DNA of 64,000 bases from Cololabis saira (GCF_033807715.1 NC_084609.1:36002113-36066112); one strand, 5' to 3'; shown: positions 30,352 through 36,228, counted from the first letter of the stretch. The notes: generated by a model not told the origin, from the letters alone. Numbers and translations are program-made.

Positions 30352-31262
30352 CCTCACTCTGACACCTCCGCTTATGTTTGGCAGACGAACGCAGGAAGTA
30401 AACTTCTTCTGATCCTGCGGAAGACGACAGCAGCGGTGATGAGACCAGGACAAGAACCCGGGTTACAGCCGACGTCGGGCCGCTGCAGCACAACCTGCAC
30501 TTTTACTGTGGAACAGAACCAGAACCCGAGAGCAGCAGGACTCACCGTTCAGAGCTTTGGCACCGGGCTTGGCTTTGGTTCTGGGAGGTTCTGGAGACGG
30601 GGAGTCGAGGCCGCTGAAACACAAACACAGTCATGTGACCTGGAGTCGGTTTCAGAGGAAGATGCAGCACTGATCCCTGGCCTCTGATTGGCTGAGGACT
30701 TCTAATAAGAAACACTTTACTTTTAGTTTTTTATATTAATTAATCGTTAATTAATCGTAAATATCGTAAGTCGTACTGTCGTGGTTATGACAGTCCAGAG
30801 AGATTTATCCGAATGAATCAAGACGTTAGTTAGCATCGGAGGTTTACACGAGCTAAGCTACTAGTAGTTTGTGGGCATGTTTCATTCGACTGCTAGTGTT
30901 GCTTGCTCCGCCCATTTTAGGGTGAAGTGGGCGGAGCCAGCTCCTGGCAGTGCCAAAAGGGGTGGAGTCACAGATTCATGGGGTGTGGATCTTGTGAAAT
31001 TAGCGTTTCAGCTAAGCACGAAGATGTGTTAAAATTCTACGTAGTACGTCCTCAAACGCTCATCTGCACAATTTCGGATGAAACCGGCTTCTTCAAGTCT
31101 CATCAAGATCGATAAAACGTAGGAAACAATATTTACACGTCCCCACAACCCCCCCACCCATCACAAGGACTCACTTGACGTGCGAGCTGTACGAGCCGAA
31201 GACGGCCGAGGTGACGCCCGGAGGCTCGTATCCGTTCATCGTGCTGCACGGCAGACGGTCGG
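2709..31262 (-). CDS. eps8: EPS8 (epidermal growth factor receptor pathway substrate 8), 19 exons, 3' end outside window
   Basis: Actin regulator that caps and bundles filaments and, with ABI1 and SOS1, activates Rac; acts in microvilli, stereocilia and leading edges (family knowledge). Nineteen exons spliced by eye at GT-AG sites keep one frame with consistent phases and give 784 residues. Order: short N-terminus (1-65), PTB domain (about 60-195), proline-rich linker (about 208-230), helical middle region (250-415), SH3 (about 520-580, with the pair WW and the VPNNIL end), proline-rich stretch (594-640) and effector region (680-784). Diagnostic strings such as [20 protein letters not shown] and [11 protein letters not shown] favour EPS8 over EPS8L1-3. 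Mammalian EPS8 is 822 residues, so only about 37 C-terminal residues are missing. Start Met is at 31239. The teleost paralogue (a or b) cannot be told. Introns carry many transposons but no exon is broken. Confidence 0.96.
2918..3098 (-). CDS. eps8: EPS8 coding exon 18 (effector region, residues 680-739)
   Basis: Reads [20 protein letters not shown], then an FAGPSRG linker and [20 protein letters not shown]. It is the start of the C-terminal actin-binding effector region (SAM-like fold). Acceptor CTGCAG, donor GT|GTGAGT. Confidence 0.96.
3225..3690. repeat. AT-rich simple repeats (TAATG)n and (AAT)n
   Basis: A few AATGT repeats at 3235-3260 followed by imperfect AAT/TAA triplets, purest at 3641-3681. 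This is intronic between EPS8 exons 18 and 17. Confidence 0.9.
3990..4248 (-). CDS. eps8: EPS8 coding exon 17 (proline-rich region, residues 594-679)
   Basis: Begins [20 protein letters not shown], then PPPPPP and [10 protein letters not shown] runs, then a Ser-rich stretch containing [13 protein letters not shown]. Follows HTIQ of exon 16 as in mammals (HTIQKQ). Acceptor CTGCAG, donor C|GTGAGT. Preceded by an 8.3-kb intron full of transposons. Confidence 0.93.
4270..4845. repeat. 10/20-bp AAGGTCTAAC minisatellite, split by a LINE tail
   Basis: Repeats of a 10-base AAGGTCTAAC / AAGGTCAAAC pair run over 4275-4360 and 4568-4842. The two parts are separated by a LINE 3' end, so the insertion probably landed inside a pre-existing array. 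Confidence 0.85.
4361..4567 (+). mobile_element. 5'-truncated LINE 3' end
   Basis: Ends with GACAATAAAGCTACTTTGAC and a (TTTGAC)n tail, the typical 3' terminus of a fish non-LTR retrotransposon. No coding part remains. Confidence 0.6.
5171..5935. mobile_element. hAT-type MITE with long inverted repeats and 8-bp target duplication
   Basis: Termini CATAGACATATATA and TATATATGTCTATG are inverted. The arms are homologous over about 220 bases (5171-5395 and 5680-5935, the right arm containing an (AT)n run). It is flanked by an exact 8-bp duplication GCCACTAC at 5163-5170 and 5936-5943. No transposase; non-autonomous. The frames inside it on both strands are by-products. Confidence 0.85.
6440..7295. 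repeat. 20-bp minisatellite
   Basis: About 43 copies of GGCGACGGGTTACCAGTTAC. Sub-blocks differ by one or two bases: TTAC or TTAG endings, GGCGAC in the left half, GGCCAC in the right half. This patchy pattern suggests block-wise duplication. Confidence 0.95.
7858..9377. mobile_element. 1.5-kb inverted-repeat element starting CCGTATTTTCGCGACCATA
   Basis: Ends are inverted (CCGTATTTTC / GAAAATACGG, then GGCGCAC / GTGCGCC) and flanked by TA, as expected for Tc1/mariner-like insertion. The interior has direct internal duplications (8480 resembles 8762; 8575 resembles 8915; 8085 resembles 9145) and a GC-rich core. No transposase seen. It sits inside the outer element of the 7346-12259 composite. 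Confidence 0.7.
10025..10175 (+). pseudogene. Mirror copy of the putative transposase N-terminal fragment
   Basis: The left-arm translation contains the same [20 protein letters not shown] block followed by [10 protein letters not shown], pointing inward toward the copy on the other strand at 11549-11782. There is no downstream catalytic domain. Confidence 0.4.
10885..11018. mobile_element. Palindromic MITE (AGGCTGATTTATGGTTCCGC ends)
   Basis: A near-perfect inverted repeat of about 60-base arms meeting near 10945, rich in GCGTAGGGTACGCGGC. A single arm of the same family appears at 62296-62373. This palindrome is widespread in fish genomes (my recollection); superfamily not assigned here. 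Confidence 0.7.
11549..11782 (-). pseudogene. Putative transposase N-terminal fragment (helix-turn-helix-like)
   Basis: Seventy-seven-residue frame in the right arm of the fold-back element. It has an LFHSGL start, [18 protein letters not shown] and a basic LRRKRRR stretch, which look like a DNA-binding helix-turn-helix as in integrase-type transposases. The left arm carries the mirrored copy at about 10025-10175 with small changes. The catalytic part is absent, so it is a relic. Confidence 0.4.
12507..12528. repeat. Poly-G run
   Basis: About 22 consecutive G on the plus strand (C on the EPS8 coding strand), 28 bases inside the intron after exon 16. Length may be unreliable. Confidence 0.8.
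12554..12694 (-). CDS. eps8: EPS8 coding exon 16 (end of SH3, residues 547-593)
   Basis: Reads [20 protein letters not shown] then VPNNILEL and ends YSHTIQ. The WW pair and the VPNN motif complete the SH3 domain, which in EPS8 prefers PxxDY ligands. A run of about 22 G lies 28 bases into the following intron. Acceptor GCCAG, donor CAG|GTTGG. Confidence 0.97.
12783..13521. mobile_element. hAT-type MITE with 8-bp target duplication
   Basis: Ends TAGGGTTGACACC and GGTGGCAAGCCTA are inverted, flanked by the exact 8-bp duplication GTTTAACC (12775-12782, 13522-13529). Another MITE is nested at 13049-13400. No transposase. Confidence 0.75.
13049..13400. mobile_element. Tc1/mariner-type MITE, palindromic
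   Basis: Inverted ends CAGGTGAAGGTC / GACCTTCACCTG with flanking TA on both sides, 352 bp, arms homologous over much of their length. Non-coding. Confidence 0.8.
13674..13779 (-). CDS. eps8: EPS8 coding exon 15 (start of SH3, residues 511-546)
   Basis: Reads [20 protein letters not shown] and ends LKDEVVE. This is the N-terminal half of the SH3 domain; NYDF replaces the usual ALYDY. Acceptor TTTCAG, donor GAG|GTAACG. Confidence 0.95.
13980..14250. repeat. About 22-bp minisatellite
   Basis: About a dozen copies of a unit such as CAGACTTAATTCAGGCTTAA with AAAT/AAGT variants, in the EPS8 intron between exons 15 and 14. Confidence 0.85.
14580..14713 (-). CDS. eps8: EPS8 coding exon 14 (residues 467-511), tandem CAG acceptor
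   Basis: Reads [20 protein letters not shown] and ends KQAVSRQVD. The HDGYA and final VDR correspond to PADGYA and HIDR in mammals. The acceptor region has CAG three times in a row, so the exon may begin at 14713, 14710 or 14707, which would add or drop one or two Gln residues. Donor CG|GTAACT. Confidence 0.9.
14797..14956 (-). CDS. eps8: EPS8 coding exon 13 (residues 413-466)
   Basis: Reads [20 protein letters not shown] then [11 protein letters not shown] and ends LLRLAQQ. It matches the EWPKEQFIPPYVPRFRNGWEPP block of EPS8, with a fish-specific second half. Acceptor CTCCAG, donor CAG|GTTGGT. Confidence 0.94.
15000..16335 (+). mobile_element. 5'-truncated LINE with decayed reverse-transcriptase C-terminus, split by a hAT MITE
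   Basis: Plus-strand translation at about 15115-15300 reads [17 protein letters not shown], the usual LINE block after the catalytic core, with later frame breaks. After the MITE at 15365-15956 the same element continues ([12 protein letters not shown]) and ends CCCCCTTGGGGACAAATAAA and a (TTGA)n tail at 16335. It is antisense to EPS8. Confidence 0.75.
15365..15956. mobile_element. hAT-type MITE inserted in the LINE
   Basis: Ends TAGGGCTGGGCGATAT and ATATCGCCCAGCCCTA are perfect inverted repeats. An exact 8-bp target duplication GGTCGGCT flanks it (15357-15364, 15957-15964). AT-rich, non-coding, 592 bp. Confidence 0.9.
16404..16552 (-). CDS. eps8: EPS8 coding exon 12 (residues 364-412)
   Basis: Reads [20 protein letters not shown] and ends [13 protein letters not shown]. 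Acceptor CCTCAG, donor AG|GTGAAC. Directly left of it is the 3' end of an antisense LINE. Confidence 0.96.
16637..16711 (-). CDS. eps8: EPS8 coding exon 11 (residues 339-363)
   Basis: Reads [20 protein letters not shown] then TPLRM. Twenty-five codons, acceptor CCCGCAG, donor ATG|GTGAGT. Confidence 0.97.
16855..19020 (+). mobile_element. LINE (non-LTR retrotransposon), 5' truncated, with poly(A) tail
   Basis: Contains the reverse-transcriptase frame 16980-18491, a 3' region with a TC-rich tract (about 18740-18800), a GCTTCCTCCTGTTCCCTCTC block and the end AGCCAATAAA plus a run of about 20 A at 19000-19020. It lies antisense in the EPS8 intron between exons 11 and 10. (TTA)n simple repeats flank both sides. 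Confidence 0.85.
16980..18491 (+). pseudogene. LINE reverse transcriptase, 503-codon open frame, N-terminally truncated and probably deleted in the fingers
   Basis: Motifs in order: [11 protein letters not shown] (about 105), [20 protein letters not shown] (about 139), [20 protein letters not shown] (about 199), FADDTN catalytic box (about 229), then [12 protein letters not shown] and KFLGVLID. These are hallmarks of Jockey/CR1-type LINE polymerases. Between PLTHLC and [10 protein letters not shown] the usual block of roughly 45 residues (the NYRPISLLP motif) is missing although the frame stays open, so the enzyme is most likely inactive. The endonuclease domain is absent. Confidence 0.85.
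19152..19236. repeat. (TTA)n microsatellite
   Basis: About 20 TTA/ATT triplets followed by AATAAT, next to the LINE poly(A). Confidence 0.95.
19305..19393 (-). CDS. eps8: EPS8 coding exon 10 (residues 309-338)
   Basis: Reads [20 protein letters not shown] then KFKHAFNQL. Acceptor CCACCAG, donor CTG|GTACCT. The following 2.6-kb intron contains an antisense LINE reverse transcriptase. Confidence 0.95.
19571..20281. mobile_element. hAT-type MITE (CAGAGGTGTCAAGTAAC ends)
   Basis: Ends CAGAGGTGTC and GACACCTCTG are inverted; the sub-terminal DNA is rich in ACTTTTACT / AGTAAAAGT as in the common fish element. Flanks TCTGGAGC and TCTGGTGT agree at 6 of 8 positions, a degraded 8-bp duplication. Non-coding, 711 bp. 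Confidence 0.8.
20508..20634 (-). CDS. eps8: EPS8 coding exon 9 (residues 267-309)
   Basis: Reads [20 protein letters not shown] then [12 protein letters not shown] and a lysine-rich tail. Nearly identical to vertebrate EPS8; the basic cluster follows the helical segment. Acceptor TTTCAG, donor G|GTGAGAG. Confidence 0.97.
20822..20889 (-). CDS. eps8: EPS8 coding exon 8 (residues 244-266)
   Basis: Reads [20 protein letters not shown] then RDV, corresponding to the PEMMAARIDRDV stretch of EPS8. Acceptor TTGCAG, donor GTG|GTGAGT. Only the last third is strongly conserved. Confidence 0.9.
21691..21915. mobile_element. Truncated Tc1/mariner-type MITE (ACAGGACTGTCTCAG family)
   Basis: Same left half as the complete copy at 24378-24743; the right inverted end is missing. 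Confidence 0.7.
21970..22800. other. EPS8 intron without recognised genes
   Basis: Starts with CCCCTTTTCCACCAAACC, the end of the MITE family seen complete at 29487-29912, then GT-rich DNA with a TTAGGGTTGTTAATAAACC string repeated around 22185-22295. No exon or RNA gene visible. Confidence 0.4.
22832..22968 (-). CDS. eps8: EPS8 coding exon 7 (proline-rich linker, residues 198-243)
   Basis: Reads [19 protein letters not shown] and ends [11 protein letters not shown]. Mammalian EPS8 has PPPPRAPAPAPP and AWSAWAADQ at the same place. Acceptor CTGCAG, donor T|GTGAGT. Confidence 0.93.
23065..23147 (-). CDS. eps8: EPS8 coding exon 6 (end of PTB domain, residues 171-197)
   Basis: Reads [19 protein letters not shown] then VKRRPETL. 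Acceptor CCTCCAG, donor AG|GTTAGG; Arg198 is split with exon 7. Confidence 0.95.
23268..23357. repeat. (TA)n microsatellite
   Basis: About 43 TA dinucleotides, followed by (AAT)-rich DNA to 23430. The long YIYIYI frames here are artefacts. Confidence 0.95.
23975..24124 (-). CDS. eps8: EPS8 coding exon 5 (PTB domain, residues 121-170)
   Basis: Reads [17 protein letters not shown] and continues through [13 protein letters not shown] to [10 protein letters not shown]. The NELENFP start is typical of EPS8 itself rather than the EPS8L paralogues. Fifty codons, acceptor TCTCCAG, donor AAG|GTAC. Confidence 0.97.
24150..24375 (-). mobile_element. LINE 3'-end fragment
   Basis: Minus strand ends in an AT-rich tail with TATAATATGCTCGAAATAAA, and contains an ACTTCCTCCTACTCCTTTTT block similar to the 3' region of the LINE at 16855-19020. 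No coding part. Confidence 0.5.
24378..24743. mobile_element. Tc1/mariner-type palindromic MITE
   Basis: Ends CAGGACTGTCTCAG / CTGAGACAGTCCTG with TA on both sides. The arms are inverted copies along almost the whole 366 bp. A half copy is at 21691-21915. Confidence 0.85.
25022..25183 (-). CDS. eps8: EPS8 coding exon 4 (PTB domain, residues 67-120)
   Basis: Begins [19 protein letters not shown] and ends SLVDLETR. It is the first half of the PTB domain and nearly identical to vertebrate EPS8. Exactly 54 codons, acceptor CCCCAG, donor CGG|GTGAGT. A second ACTCACCCGG string at 24983 is an intronic duplicate of the donor region. Confidence 0.97.
25265..25930 (-). mobile_element. LINE 3' end with C-terminal part of its ORF
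   Basis: The minus-strand frame 25925-25560 (121 codons) reads through [46 protein letters not shown] and a final stop, the conserved tail of many fish LINE polymerases. The 3' UTR ends with TGAGATCAAGG-like sequence and ACCTGGTTAAATAAAAAATT. Sense with EPS8, within the intron between exons 4 and 3. Confidence 0.8.
26116..26491. repeat. 188-bp tandem duplication
   Basis: Two adjacent copies (26116-26303, 26304-26491) differing at very few positions besides the length of the G run that starts each. Each contains GTCGGGTTTCTGGGTCAAAA and ends AAATTTAAACGGCTGG. EPS8 intron; not an exon. Confidence 0.9.
26655..26719 (-). CDS. eps8: EPS8 coding exon 3 (residues 45-66)
   Basis: Reads [19 protein letters not shown] then HVE, matching the SSVSDISQYRVE stretch just before the PTB domain. 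Acceptor CCACCAG, donor GAG|GTGAGT. The intron before it is about 3.8 kb and holds a Harbinger-like element and a LINE tail. Confidence 0.93.
26874..26912. repeat. Solitary monomer of the 40-bp repeat
   Basis: ACCTGCAGGTCCTCTACTGA then CCACTAGGGTCCGGATCC is one unit of the array at 33580-35083, about 6.7 kb away. Confidence 0.85.
26916..28332. mobile_element. Harbinger-like inverted-repeat element, 1.4 kb
   Basis: Ends GGCCGGGTTTCCCAGATC and GATCTGGGAAACCCGGCC are perfect inverses, flanked by ATT on both sides (3-bp duplication). Sub-terminal AAGAAG / CTTCTT blocks are inverted too. Fish Harbinger MITEs with GGTTTCCCAGA ends are common (recollection). Short inner frames at 27324-27512 and 27612-27866 match nothing I recognise; the first has [15 protein letters not shown] and might be a transposase relic. 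Confidence 0.75.
28350..28766 (+). mobile_element. L2-family LINE 3' UTR
   Basis: Carries the well-known fish block GGTCCTGCTCAAGGTTTCTT, then GAGTTTTTCCTTGCCACTGT and the end GCTATATAAATAAAACTGAA with a (TTGAA)n tail. Confidence 0.85.
29150..29175. repeat. (GGTTACCAT/C)n short repeat
   Basis: Three GGTTACCACGGTTACC-like units with a TATA-free context; short and intronic. Confidence 0.6.
29306..29347. repeat. (CA)n microsatellite
   Basis: Imperfect CACACC then pure CA repeats. Confidence 0.9.
29487..29912. mobile_element. MITE with CCCTTTTCCACCAAA ends
   Basis: Left CCCCTTTTCCACCAAACC and right TTTGGTGGAAAAGAGG are inverted. Inner GGTTC / GAACC motifs are also mirrored. Non-coding. Similar ends occur alone at 21975 and 49549. 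Confidence 0.7.
30316..30349. repeat. (CA)n microsatellite
   Basis: About 16 CA dinucleotides. Confidence 0.95.
30546..30613 (-). CDS. eps8: EPS8 coding exon 2 (residues 22-44)
   Basis: Reads [18 protein letters not shown] followed by AKALN, matching the SAKALYEQRKN region of EPS8. Acceptor TTTCAG, donor G|GTGAG. Phases fit exons 1 and 3. Confidence 0.85.
30620..31168. other. EPS8 intron 1 without recognised features
   Basis: Single-copy-looking sequence between coding exons 2 and 1. I see no exon, repeat family or RNA gene in it. Confidence 0.4.
31175..31262 (-). CDS. eps8: EPS8 exon 1 of coding sequence (5' UTR end plus residues 1-21)
   Basis: After an acceptor TTTCAG, 23 bases of 5' UTR precede ATG at 31239-31237. 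The coding part reads [14 protein letters not shown] and so on; mammalian EPS8 has an MNGYGSS string at about residue 19. The donor is AA|GTGAGT and residue 22 (Asn) is split. Earlier non-coding exons should lie to the right but were not located. Confidence 0.85.
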
Positions 31263-31639
31263 CTGAAACACAAACAAACAAACAAACAAACAAACATCAG
31301 CTGAAGTCGGTCAATGAGCAGAAGTAATCAGATTACAATCATGTTTCCTCAACTTCTCTGGACGACAGTTTATTGGAAGGCTAGTTAGCAAAGAGGTCAA
31401 CATGAGCCGTCAGAGTTTTAACCAACAACAATCTTGCAAACATAGCGACTTTGTCGTCGTAGTTAGTAAATATCAGACCCCCCTTCAGTGACAAAAAAAG
31501 TGACTTTTCCCAGGTATTATTGACAATTCAAGACTCAGTTTATTTCCATTTTAAATGGCGCCACATTTGTCAGGAACATGCGTCTGTGGGACGAGCTGAG
31601 AATGTGGGCTGAACCCAGGAAACATTTGACAAATGTTCT

Positions 31640-32300
31640 CTGCCGAATACCAGGAAGCACAGTTGCAACCCAGAAATAATCCACCAGGAAGCATCGTTAC
31701 AACCCAGAAATAATCCCCAGGAAACATCGTTAATTTACAACCCAGAAATAATGCACCAGGAAGTATTGTTACAACCCAGAAATAATCCACGAGGAAGCAT
31801 CGTTACAACCCAGAAATAATCCACGAGGAAGCATCGTTACAACCCAGAAATAATGCACCAGGAAGCATTGTTACAACCCAGAAATAATCCACCTGGAAGC
31901 ATCGTTACAACCCGGAAATAATCCACCTGGAAACATCGTTACAACCCAGAAATAACCCACCAGGAAGCACCGTTACAACCCAGAAATAATCCACCAGGAA
32001 GCACCGTTACAACCCAGAAATAATCCACAAGGAAACACTGTTACAACCCGGAAATAATCCACCAGGAAGCATCGTTACAACACAGAAATAATCCACCAGG
32101 AAACACCGTTACAACCCAGAAATAATCCACCAGGAAACACTGTTACAACCCAGAAATAACCCACCAGGAAACACTGTTACAACCCAGAAATAACCCACCA
32201 GGAAACACTGTTACAACCAAGAAATAACCCACCAGGAAACAATGTTACAACCAAGAAATAATCGACCTGGAAACACCGTTACATCACAGACATAATCCAC
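31640..32300. repeat. About 34-bp minisatellite
   Basis: About 20 units of the form TTACAACCCAGAAATAATCC followed by ACCAGGAAGCATCG. Right-hand units carry GGAAACACTG, left-hand units GGAAGCATCG. Lies just upstream of the first EPS8 coding exon. Confidence 0.9.
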
Positions 32301-32541
32301 CAAACACTCACTTCCTTATTTTTTGTGCTACATTTATAATTCTAAATAAATAATGATAATTATGCAGTTGTGCACATGTAGTCAAGATAAAAACGAGTTG
32401 TGACACAAATAAAAATAAATAAAAAGTGTGTTGCTGCATTTGTCGCTGTTTATTTTTAACTTTGACTTCACAGTATCTTCATTTATTGCATCCTGGTCTG
32501 CAGCTTGTAACTTCCCTTTTTCATACAGTCACTTTTACGAC

Positions 32542-32547
32542 TTTATT
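32542..32547 (-). promoter_or_regulatory. Candidate poly(A) signal AATAAA
   Basis: AATAAA on the minus strand, 64 bases past the stop codon of the possible terminal exon at 32611-32693. Other AATAAA strings exist in the AT-rich DNA nearby, so the assignment is tentative. Confidence 0.35.
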
Positions 32548-32610
32548 CTTCCGTCATAAAACATTTAAAACAATAACAAACATGAGGAGTTATGATAAGG
32601 TGTTGTGACA

Positions 32611-32693
32611 TCATTCAGAGACTTCTGGAACGGAGACGCCCGGGACGGACGGCAGCGCCTCTCTGAGAACCTGGCGACTGACCGAAGACAGAC
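32611..32693 (-). CDS. Possible terminal coding exon of an unidentified upstream minus-strand gene
   Basis: After a good acceptor (pyrimidine tract then TTTTTAG) an open frame encodes 26 residues, beginning LSSVSRQVLREALPSVPGVS and ending EVSE, then TGA at 32613-32611. A poly(A) signal follows 64 bases further on. I do not recognise the protein and found no convincing preceding exon to the right. It lies upstream of EPS8 in the same orientation. It could also be a chance frame. Confidence 0.35.
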
Positions 32694-32699
32694 CTAAAA

Positions 32700-33420
32700 A
32701 CACCAAAAAGATCTCAGAACCATCGACCCGACAGGTTCTGGCAGAAGTGAGGCCCGATGGTTCAGCCTGCTGATCCAGCCGGGTCATCCAGGGTCATTCA
32801 GGGTCGGCCTCACCTGATAAACGCGGGTTCGGGTCTCAGGGGCTCAGCACATCGACCCGATCAGCATCTCCGTTCCGACCAATGAGCAGCAGCCTCAGCC
32901 GTCCTGGGACCGGTCCTGATCCGTATAAATCCTGACGCTCTCATGGAAACCTTCTCATCCAGACTGATATTAAAAGCTGGGCACACAGAAGGAGTGCCGG
33001 TGCCGGCGTACGGGCGGGAACGCCCGCCAGGACTCTGTGTACAGTGCAGCCACGTGTGATTGCTTTTCCCAGGACTCCTCCGCAGCTTTATCCCTGTTCC
33101 ATTTCGGGCTGCGTATCCATGGCGACCGTGGTGCGGGTAACACCTGAGAGACGACGGCTGGGGTTGGAAATAACCCGCTGCTGGACCGGATCTGAAGGGA
33201 AGCCCCGCCCCCTCTGATGTCACTCTGACCTCCAGGGTCGATCAGTAACAAGAAGGATCAGTCCGTTCTGGGAGGAGTTTCTGGGGGGAGAGGTGAAGCT
33301 AATGACACCCCCCCACCAGATTACCCCCCACCAGGTCCAGGTTTAACAAACTCAGAACCTGGAGGTCGAGTTCAGTTGTTGTTCAACTGTATCTAAACAT
33401 TGTTGTCACGGAGACGCAGC
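32700..33420. other. GC-rich stretch, unassigned
   Basis: Contains a well-mixed, non-repetitive block (about 32880-33230) with long but unrecognised minus-strand frames. Could hold regulatory DNA or an exon of the upstream gene; nothing firm. Confidence 0.3.
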
Positions 33421-33430
33421 GGGGGGGGGA

Positions 33431-33432
<2 letters not shown>

Positions 33433-33468
<36 letters not shown>
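33433..33468. repeat. (TG)n microsatellite
   Basis: About 17 TG dinucleotides after a G run. Confidence 0.95.
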
Positions 33469-33579
33469 AGTGTGGATCTCAATCCTCTTTACTTTCCTCT
33501 GCTGTACTCTCAGCTGCTTTGTTTCCATCTGTGATCCTGCAGTTCAGCTCAGGTACCAAGGCCTGCAGTTCTGGTACCG

Positions 33580-35083
33580 ACTAGGGTCCAGATCCAGACC
33601 TGCAGGTCCTCTACTGACCACTAGGGTCCAGATCCAGACCTGCAGGTCCTCTACAGACCACTAGGGTCCAGATCCAGACCTGCAGTTCCTCTACAGACCA
33701 CTAGGGTCCAGATCCAGACCTGCAGGTCCTCTACAGACCACTAGGGTCCAGATCCAGACCTGCAGGTCCTCTACAGACCACTAGGGTCCAGATCCAGACC
33801 TGCAGGTCCTCTACAGACCACTAGGGTCCAGATCCAGACCTGCAGTTCCTCTACAGACCACTAGGGTCCAGATCCAGACCTGCAGGTCCTCTACAGACCA
33901 CTAGGGTCCAGATCCAGACCTGCAGGTCCTCTACAGACCACTAGGGTCCAGATCCAGACCTGCAGGTCCTCTACAGACCACTAGGGTCCAGATCCAGACC
34001 TGCAGTTCCTCTACAGACCACTAGAGTCCAGATCTAGAACTGCAGGTCCTCTACAGACCACTAGGGTCCAGATCCAGACCTGCAGGTCCTCTACAGACCA
34101 CTAGGGTCCAGATCCAGACCTGCAGGTCCTCTACAGACCACTAGGGTCCAGATCCAGACCTGCAGGTCCTCTACAGACCACTAGGGTCCAGATCCAGACC
34201 TGCAGGTCCTCTACAGACCACTAGAGTCCAGATCCAGACCTGCAGGTCCTCTACAGACCACTAGGGTCCAGATCCAGACCTGCAGGTCCTCTACAGACCA
34301 CTAGAGTCCAGATCCAGACCTGCAGGTCCTCTACTGACCACTAGGGTCCAGATCCAGACCTGCAGGTCCTCTACTGACCACTAGGGTCCAGATCCAGACC
34401 TGCAGGTCCTCTACAGACCACTAGGGTCCAGATCCAGACCTGCAGGTCCTCTACAGACCACTAGGGTCCAGATCCAGACCTGCAGGTCCTCTACAGACCA
34501 CTAGGGTCCAGATCCAGACCTGCAGGTCCTCTACAGACCACTAGGGTCCAGATCCAGACCTGCAGGTCCTCTACAGACCACCAGGGTCCAGATCCAGACC
34601 TGCAGGTCCTCTACTGACCACTAGGGTCCAGATCCAGACCTGCAGGTCCTCTACAGACCACTAGGGTCCAGATCCAGACCTGCAGGTCCTCTACAGACCA
34701 CCAGGGTCCAGATCCAGACCTGCAGGTCCTCTACTGACCACTAGGGTCCAGATCCAGACCTGCAGGTCCTCTACTGACCACTAGGGTCCAGATCCAGACC
34801 TGCAGGTCCTCTACAGACCACTAGGGTCCAGATCCAGACCTGCAGGTCCTCTACAGACCACTAGAGTCCAGATCCAGACCTGCAGGTCCTCTACAGACCA
34901 CTAGGGTCCAGATCCAGACCTGCAGGTCCTCTACAGACCACTAGGGTCCAGATCCAGACCTGCAGGTCCTCTACAGACCACTAGGGTCCAGATCCAGACC
35001 TGCAGGTCCTCTACAGACCACTAGGGTCCAGATCCAGACCTGCAGGTCCTCTACAGACCACTAGGGTCCAGATCCAGACCTCG
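33580..35083. repeat. 40-bp minisatellite, about 37 copies
   Basis: Unit: CTAGGGTCCAGATCCAGACC followed by TGCAGGTCCTCTACAGACCA. Very homogeneous; variants are CTACTGACCA, TGCAGTTCCT, CTAGAGTCCA and CCAGGGTCCA. The variant spacing is patchy, suggesting recent expansion by block copying. A single unit also lies in an EPS8 intron at 26874. Confidence 0.97.
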
Positions 35084-35089
35084 TACATT

Positions 35090-35453
35090 CATCATGTAAT
35101 CTATTTTCACCTTGTCAGGTAAAAGTAGACCAATCTGAAAGGGGGCGTGGCTTCATGAGCAACTAGCAGCTGCTAGCCGTTAGCCCTTTAGCTACTTAGC
35201 AGTTCAATAAACTTGGAGATAAAAGACCAAAAGACTTGTGGTGTTATAGGTACCAGAACTCGGTCACGGTGACGGCGGCCCAGCGAGACGCTAGCGGAGA
35301 CGCTACCGTCAGCCGCTAAACCATTAGCTGCAAGTGGTAGCAGCAGCCAAGCAGCTAGCTAGTCCAATCAGGGACCTGCACCTCCAGGTACCGCCCTGGC
35401 GCTACTGTCCCCGGGTCAGCTAGCTGGATCAGGTCCAATCATCAGGTTGGTGG
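35090..35453. other. Spacer between the 40-bp array and the TIR element
   Basis: Non-repetitive apart from frequent TAGCTAGC-like motifs (CAGCTAGCTAG and similar). No gene seen. Confidence 0.4.
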
Positions 35454-35459
35454 CTAGCG

Positions 35460-36228
35460 GGTCCGTGTACTTCGCAGCCATCCGTTATTTGTTTTGAAAT
35501 GACAAAATAAAAATAGAGAAATAATCCGTTTCCCATCTTTTGTTTTGATAATAAAAAACGGAAAACGGATCGCTATCCATTATCCGTTATCCATTATCCG
35601 ATTTCATTGATGTGTTTGAAAATCGAAATTGGGAATTAAAACAGCGAGTGGAAAACTCTTTTCTCTATTTCCTATTCGTTTCCAACGGGGGGGCAGTATG
35701 TTAGAGTTCAGTACATGTTATTGATTGGACGCTGCTTTTTTTTTTACGCTGCAGCTGAACGGACTGTCACAACATCACTACAGTTTCATGATGGATTGAA
35801 GCCAGATTACAGATTAAACTCATGTTTCACTCCCAGGTTTCATATTTGATTTATTTTCTGTTTCAACATTAAAAAAATCTAAAACTGTTAATTTTCAATC
35901 TGATGAACAAAAGAACCAGAAACAACTTTCTTCATTTATTGCTGCACATGTGCAATCCCCCCATTTGTCCAATCCTTGTTTTCAGTATCCTTGGAAACGA
36001 ATAGGAAATAGAGAAAAGAGTTTTCCACTCGCTGTTTTAATTCCCAATTTCGATTTTCAAACACATCAATGAAATCGGATAACGGATAATGGATAACGAT
36101 CCGTTTTCCGTTTTTTATTATCAAAACAAACGACGGGAAACAGATTATTTTGGATTATTTCTCTATTTTTTCTCTATTTTTATTTTCATTTCAAAACAAA
36201 AATCGGATGGCCGCGAAGTACACGGACC
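35460..36228. mobile_element. Inverted-repeat transposon with 6-bp target duplication
   Basis: Starts GGTCCGTGTACTTCGCAGCC and ends with the inverse; arms of about 225 bases (35460-35685, 36003-36228). Exact 6-bp duplication CTAGCG at 35454-35459 and 36229-36234. It is an uninterrupted copy of the outer element of the 7346-12259 composite. No transposase. Confidence 0.88.
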
